This document shows, piece by piece, positions 7,201 to 10,371 of a DNA stretch of 10,371 bases. This DNA comes from Candidatus Omnitrophota bacterium (GTDB lineage Bacteria; Omnitrophota; Koll11; Zapsychrales; Fredricksoniimonadaceae): assembly GCA_015233705.1 (NCBI GenBank), contig JADFXE010000040.1, positions 1 through 10,371 of the forward strand. The letters are read 5' to 3'. The translations under genes were made by a program, and so were the position numbers. How positions within the stretch are numbered: position 1 is the first letter of the stretch; every line of letters begins with the position of its first letter. The notes beneath the pieces were generated by a model. That model was given only the letters and a program-made list of their open reading frames with translations, did no database searches and had not been told where the DNA came from.

Positions 7201-7378
7201 CCATGACCTCAGGCGCCGCGCCTTCCCAGGTCAAATTGATAGATACGACCGGAAAGTCAATGTTCGGAAGCTGGCTTACGCCCATACGAAAATAACTGAA
7301 GAGTCCAAAGAACATGAGCCCGATCATCACCATCCAGGCAAAAACCGGTCTTTTGATCGAAATGTCGGCGAGTGTCAT
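4229..7378 (-). CDS. RND (AcrB/HAE1-type) efflux transporter
   Basis: This 1049-residue inner-membrane pump should use proton influx to push substrates from periplasm or membrane into an outer-membrane channel. Helix 1 is at 11-29 and the first periplasmic porter loop at about 30-335. Helices 2-6 cover 336-486 and helix 7 is near 528-547. The second porter loop covers about 550-860, and helices 8-12 cover 861-1014. The proton relay is intact: GIVVDDSIMVLENI (399-412) with D403/D404 (AcrB D407/D408), and MGIVKKNSILLVDF (924-937) with K929 (AcrB K940). PNIDFPVV (38-45) and QAQRLLP (114-120) fit HAE1 pumps rather than SecDF or MmpL. A further hydrophobic stretch at 1022-1040, after helix 12, would be a thirteenth helix, unusual for AcrB-like proteins. 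Its ATG overlaps the TolC-like stop (ATGA), with GGAG about ten bases upstream. No adaptor gene accompanies it. Substrate is unknown. Confidence 0.96.
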   Translation of the reverse strand: MTLADISIKRPVFAWMVMIGLMFFGLFSYFRMGVSQLPNIDFPVVSINLTWEGAAPEVMETDVVDQVEQAVMGVQGIKDISSSTRVGQATITLEFEQGRDIDFAVQEVQTKIAQAQRLLPTNMDPPVITKVNPAEQPIIWMAVTGDKPLRQLMEYVQSHLQDKFSSLSGVGEVMLGGYVDPNLRVWVDVNKLNAYELTVDDVVSAIGEGHVELPAGRVETKIQEQDVRMMGEARNPEEFGDILITKRATVPIYRPIYMKDVATIEDGLADIRRLSRFNGEQAVGLGIKKQPGTNEVEIAHRVKERLAQIQKELPPGIKMGIVVDRTKFIEDSIHELTITLLLSALITSLVCWLFLGAWSATLNILLAIPTSILGTFLVINFLHFTLNTFTVLGLSLAIGIVVDDSIMVLENIVRYRENGYARLEGAQEGARQITPAAAATTMAMIAIFIPVIFMAGIMGKFFYEFGITISVAVGLSLLEALMLTPMRCSQFLEIHARTTWLGKGVERSFKALAAGYRSSLTWALRHRMMIFIGALVVFVISLGLTKLLRNEFVPPQDQSMFMVSIKTPPGSSIDFTNERFREAEKFVASRPETLRYFEAIGGFNGGDVNTGIFFMTFKDPKDRPVDAKAKHRLSQGELMILFRKELNKVPGIQAFVQDLSLSGFSAKRGFPIEISVAGPDWGKLVDYAMKIKDGMAKTGLMVDVDTDYLVGASEIQVVPDRKKANDRGVAIASIGSAINTLIGGDRVGKYTSNGRRYDVRVRLLADQRTKKENIDQLWVWNNRGERVQLKDVVTVVEKPTAQIITRRARERAISLFANVAPGKSQADAIAAAFKVGTGILPEGYHMTLSGSAQTYQESSQSMALVFWLGIVVAYMVLASQFDSFVHPLLILLALPFSISGAVVALLIGRQSMNIYSIIGVILLMGIVKKNSILLVDFTNQLRAQGKSVDDALLDACPIRLRPIIMTSVATIVAAIPPALALGPGAEIRVPMAIAVIGGVIVSTFFTLFVVPSAYRMTGREWLKILAGLVVLGLGIFLFSHFAQLVHLKP

Positions 7379-8610
7379 TTCTCAATGTCTCCTGTGGCAA
7401 CTTTCAAATTCCAGTAGGCGCGCTTGGCATTGCTCTTGGCCGCGACATAGTCCCGGCGGACGCTCTCCAGATCCTGCAGCGCCTGAAGCACATCCAGGTT
7501 ATTGACCAGACTGTGGTTGAAATCCTCCTGCTGCAGCTGATAATTTTTCTCCGACGCATCCAGGGCCTTTTGGAGCGCCAAAAGCGTCCGGCCAGCGGCC
7601 TGCCATTTGGTGTAAGCGCTCTTGAGGTCCAGCAAGGCCTGACGACGGACCAGGCTCAGCCTGAGATCAGCCTCGTTCTTCTGCGCCTTGGCCTGGGCAT
7701 AGCTGCCGATATCGGTCGTGCCATTGAAGATCGGGACCGAGACAGTGAGCGTCGTGTCCCAGTCATTACCTTCATAGGTGTCCGAACGTTTCGTGTACGC
7801 GTTCCCGCCGATAGAGACGGATGGGAAAAAGGCAGAGCGCGCAGCTGTCACATTATTCTTGAACGACTCAAACGATTCCCGCGCCGCCACCACATCCGCC
7901 CGCTGGTCGATCTTGCCAGCCAGCTCATCCAGCGAACCCTTCTCCTCCGGCAGGTCCCCGTCCTTCAGCTGATCAACGCTGCGGCCGATCAGGAATTCCA
8001 AAAGCTGGCCCGCCACCTCTCGCTGGGCGCGCACGCTCTCCAAAAGCGCCTCAGTCCTCTTCAACTGAGCGTCAGCGCTGGCAACCTCGCTGGTGCGGGA
8101 ACGGCCAATGGCCTCGCGTTTCTTGAGCTCGGCGAGGCGATCCTCTGCCGCCTTGGCAATGCCCTGGACCGTTGCCTCATCCTCCTGATAGCTTAAATAG
8201 AGGTAGAAGGCGTCCGACACATCCGTGAAAAGAAGCTCCCTGGCCCGCTGCAACTCGGCCTGGCGCTGCTTGCCAACATGCTTGCTCGCGCCGATCGCAG
8301 CAAACTCCTTAAATCCTGTAAACAAAGGCTGGGTCAGCGTGAATTTGGCCTCAGGCGCGTAACCGCCGTTGATCTGCTGCTTGCCCTCATCCTGCCATTT
8401 CTGGGAATAAGCAAAGGCAACCTTGGGAAGCGCTGTGCCCAACGACTGCAGAATCAGGCCTTCGGTTTCCCTAATAAGCTCCTTCTGGATGCCGATGGTC
8501 TCGCTGCGCTTGAGCGCCAGGTCATAACATTCCTTGAGGGTCAGGCTGTCGGCCGCACGGACGCTCGCCGCACAGAAAACCAAGAACACAAACAGGAGAA
8601 GTTTTTTCAT
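7375..8610 (-). CDS. TolC-family outer-membrane efflux channel
   Basis: This 411-residue protein has a signal peptide (MKK, hydrophobic 4-15, likely cleavage near VRA-A, residues 17-20) followed by LTLKECYDLALKRS (24-36), the usual entry to outer-membrane efflux proteins. Two repeats of the TolC fold are visible. In each, a strand segment (LTQPLFTGF, 92-100; VSVPIFNGTTD, 290-300) is followed by long coiled helices (about 103-203 and 303-398). These assemble as trimers forming an outer-membrane barrel and periplasmic tunnel. C13 is preceded by Phe and does not make a lipobox, so unlike OprM this is probably not a lipoprotein. It is somewhat shorter than E. coli TolC. Its ATG overlaps the marR stop (ATGA, 8607-8610), with GAGG 4 bases upstream, and its stop overlaps the RND start, so all three are likely translationally coupled. 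It should be the exit duct for the RND pump. Confidence 0.94.
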   Translation of the reverse strand: MKKLLLFVFLVFCAASVRAADSLTLKECYDLALKRSETIGIQKELIRETEGLILQSLGTALPKVAFAYSQKWQDEGKQQINGGYAPEAKFTLTQPLFTGFKEFAAIGASKHVGKQRQAELQRARELLFTDVSDAFYLYLSYQEDEATVQGIAKAAEDRLAELKKREAIGRSRTSEVASADAQLKRTEALLESVRAQREVAGQLLEFLIGRSVDQLKDGDLPEEKGSLDELAGKIDQRADVVAARESFESFKNNVTAARSAFFPSVSIGGNAYTKRSDTYEGNDWDTTLTVSVPIFNGTTDIGSYAQAKAQKNEADLRLSLVRRQALLDLKSAYTKWQAAGRTLLALQKALDASEKNYQLQQEDFNHSLVNNLDVLQALQDLESVRRDYVAAKSNAKRAYWNLKVATGDIEK

Positions 8611-9026
8611 AACGCCTCATTGATTTTTTTTAGTATTTCCAAATATTTTTCCGCATCTTCACGCGGGATCTTGGAGAGGATCTCGGTCCAGCGTTCAATA
8701 ACAACTGCCCGTAATTTATGAGCGAGTTTCTTGCCTTCAGCTGTAAGCTCAACAACAACCACCCGGCGGTCCTCCTTGTCCTCCGACCGGCTGACATACC
8801 CGGCTGTTGCCAGGCGGTCAACGATACCGGTGGCCGTCGGAGCCGCGACCTTCAGCTCCTTGACAATGTCCGAAGAACGGCATGGACCATTATGAAGCAG
8901 ACACATAACGACACACATCTGAGCCGGCGTAATGTCAGCAACTCGGGAAAGGTCAGCCAGGATCTTGCGGCCGATGCGCGGGCCGATCATGGCGACTTCT
9001 TCAGCGATCTGTGCAGGGGTTTTCAT
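8607..9026 (-). CDS. MarR/SlyA-family transcriptional regulator
   Basis: This 139-residue winged-helix regulator binds palindromic DNA as a dimer. It is expected to release it on contact with a small ligand or by oxidation. The order is family-typical: N-terminal dimer helix (5-28), ITPAQMCVVMCLLHNGPCRS (starting 32), recognition helix AAPTATGIVDRLATAGYV (61-78), wing with DKEDRRVVVVELTAEGKKL (83-101), and C-terminal dimer helices (104-138). The DxR wing motif (D86, R87/R88) is present. Three cysteines (C38, C42, C49) lie close together in the helices before the recognition helix and could be redox-sensitive, which is speculative. The ATG has AAGGAG 10 bases upstream. The gene is first in the efflux operon, directly behind a promoter covered by two TTAGC-N3-GCTAA sites, so it very probably represses itself and the pump genes. 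Confidence 0.95.
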   Translation of the reverse strand: MKTPAQIAEEVAMIGPRIGRKILADLSRVADITPAQMCVVMCLLHNGPCRSSDIVKELKVAAPTATGIVDRLATAGYVSRSEDKEDRRVVVVELTAEGKKLAHKLRAVVIERWTEILSKIPREDAEKYLEILKKINEAL

Positions 9027-9036
9027 CTCTCGGGAA

Positions 9037-9042
9037 CTCCTT
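9037..9042 (-). promoter_or_regulatory. marR Shine-Dalgarno overlapping operator 1
   Basis: AAGGAG lies 10 bases before the marR ATG and fixes that start. Its first two bases belong to the proximal TTAGC-N3-GCTAA palindrome, so operator 1 runs directly into the ribosome binding site. The predicted transcript leader is only about 20 bases. Confidence 0.6.
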
Positions 9043-9053
9043 AGCCTTGCTAA
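9041..9053. promoter_or_regulatory. MarR-type operator 1 (TTAGC-CTT-GCTAA)
   Basis: This is a perfect 5-base-arm palindrome with a 3-base centre, covering roughly -6 to +7 of the predicted marR transcript. The half-site TTAGC/GCTAA is that of the SlyA/RovA box (TTAGCAAGCTAA) known from enterobacteria, here with one extra central base. Binding here would block transcription initiation. Confidence 0.8.
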
Positions 9054-9081
9054 AGATTAGCATGGCTAATGAAGTTGTCAA
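9054..9081 (-). promoter_or_regulatory. Promoter of the marR-tolC-RND-MFS operon
   Basis: On the minus strand a perfect TTGACA (9076-9081) is followed by 16 bases and TAATCT (9054-9059). The latter is a weak -10 (3/6) helped by an upstream TG (TGC-TAATCT, extended -10). The predicted start is near 9047. The distal MarR-type palindrome fills most of the spacer and overlaps the -10, and the proximal one covers the start point. The -35 begins about a dozen bases after the tgt stop. A weak -10 with strong operators fits a tightly repressed, inducible operon. Confidence 0.7.
9056..9070. promoter_or_regulatory. MarR-type operator 2 (ATTAGC-ATG-GCTAAT)
   Basis: This is a perfect palindrome with 6-base arms around a 3-base centre. 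Its TTAGC-N3-GCTAA core is the same as operator 1, and the cores start 16 bases apart (9041 and 9057), about one and a half helical turns. It lies between the -35 and -10 boxes and overlaps the -10. Two copies of an identical 10-base half-site pair in 29 bases is far beyond chance and is strong evidence for a bound dimeric regulator, most simply the adjacent MarR protein. Confidence 0.85.
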
Positions 9082-9092
9082 GCAATTGAATT

Positions 9093-10371
<1,279 letters not shown>

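Noticed and set aside
6377..7417. Plus-strand open frame of 346 codons opposite the RND gene
   Set aside because: It lies wholly over the N-terminal part of a clear RND transporter; the encoded sequence has no domain features and no ribosome binding site.
9082..9092. Possible terminator for tgt
   Set aside because: The few bases between the tgt stop and the marR -35 are AT-rich but contain no GC stem followed by a U-tract.

Overview
This looks like a chromosomal stretch from a diderm (Gram-negative-type) bacterium. The evidence is a TolC-type outer-membrane channel with a signal peptide, an AcrB-type inner-membrane RND pump, and a bacterial trmD-rplS-rnhB-yraN housekeeping cluster. Base composition is moderately GC-rich by eye and even across the window. 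The sequence alone does not fix the phylum. The feel of the proteins would suit an under-sampled lineage such as a PVC or Omnitrophota-type bacterium, but that is a guess. Every supported gene lies on the minus strand, so transcription runs from high to low coordinates. I see no tRNA, rRNA, CRISPR array, transposase or phage gene.

In transcription order: (1) at the right edge, the last 28 codons of a gene with a charged, coiled-coil-like end; (2) tgt (tRNA-guanine transglycosylase), which has no visible Shine-Dalgarno and a promoter-like sequence so close to the ATG that its mRNA may be leaderless; (3) a drug-efflux-type operon marR - tolC-like - acrB-like RND - MFS, with 4-base start/stop overlaps between the first three genes and a 19-base gap before the fourth; (4) a second transcription unit with a near-consensus sigma70 promoter, consisting of a small two-helix channel-like membrane protein, trmD, rplS, rnhB and yraN; (5) at the left edge, a short reading frame resembling the N-terminus of an ArnT/PMT-type membrane glycosyltransferase, stopped just where the family's conserved motif should continue.

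The most informative regulatory feature is at 9041-9081. Two perfect TTAGC-N3-GCTAA palindromes, 16 bases apart centre to centre, lie over the spacer, -10 and start of a TTGACA promoter directly upstream of marR. This is a textbook arrangement for a self-repressing MarR/SlyA-like regulator that also controls the efflux genes behind it. The pump operon lacks the periplasmic adaptor (membrane fusion protein) that HAE1-type RND pumps need, and the RND protein appears to carry an extra, thirteenth C-terminal membrane helix. The trmD unit lacks the rpsP and rimM genes that usually precede trmD and has the small channel-like protein instead.

Most of the window is ordinary housekeeping and efflux. 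I do not see a clearly new multi-gene system. The points most worth a second look are the adaptor-less, MarR-gated double pump (RND plus MFS) and the channel-like gene heading the trmD operon.
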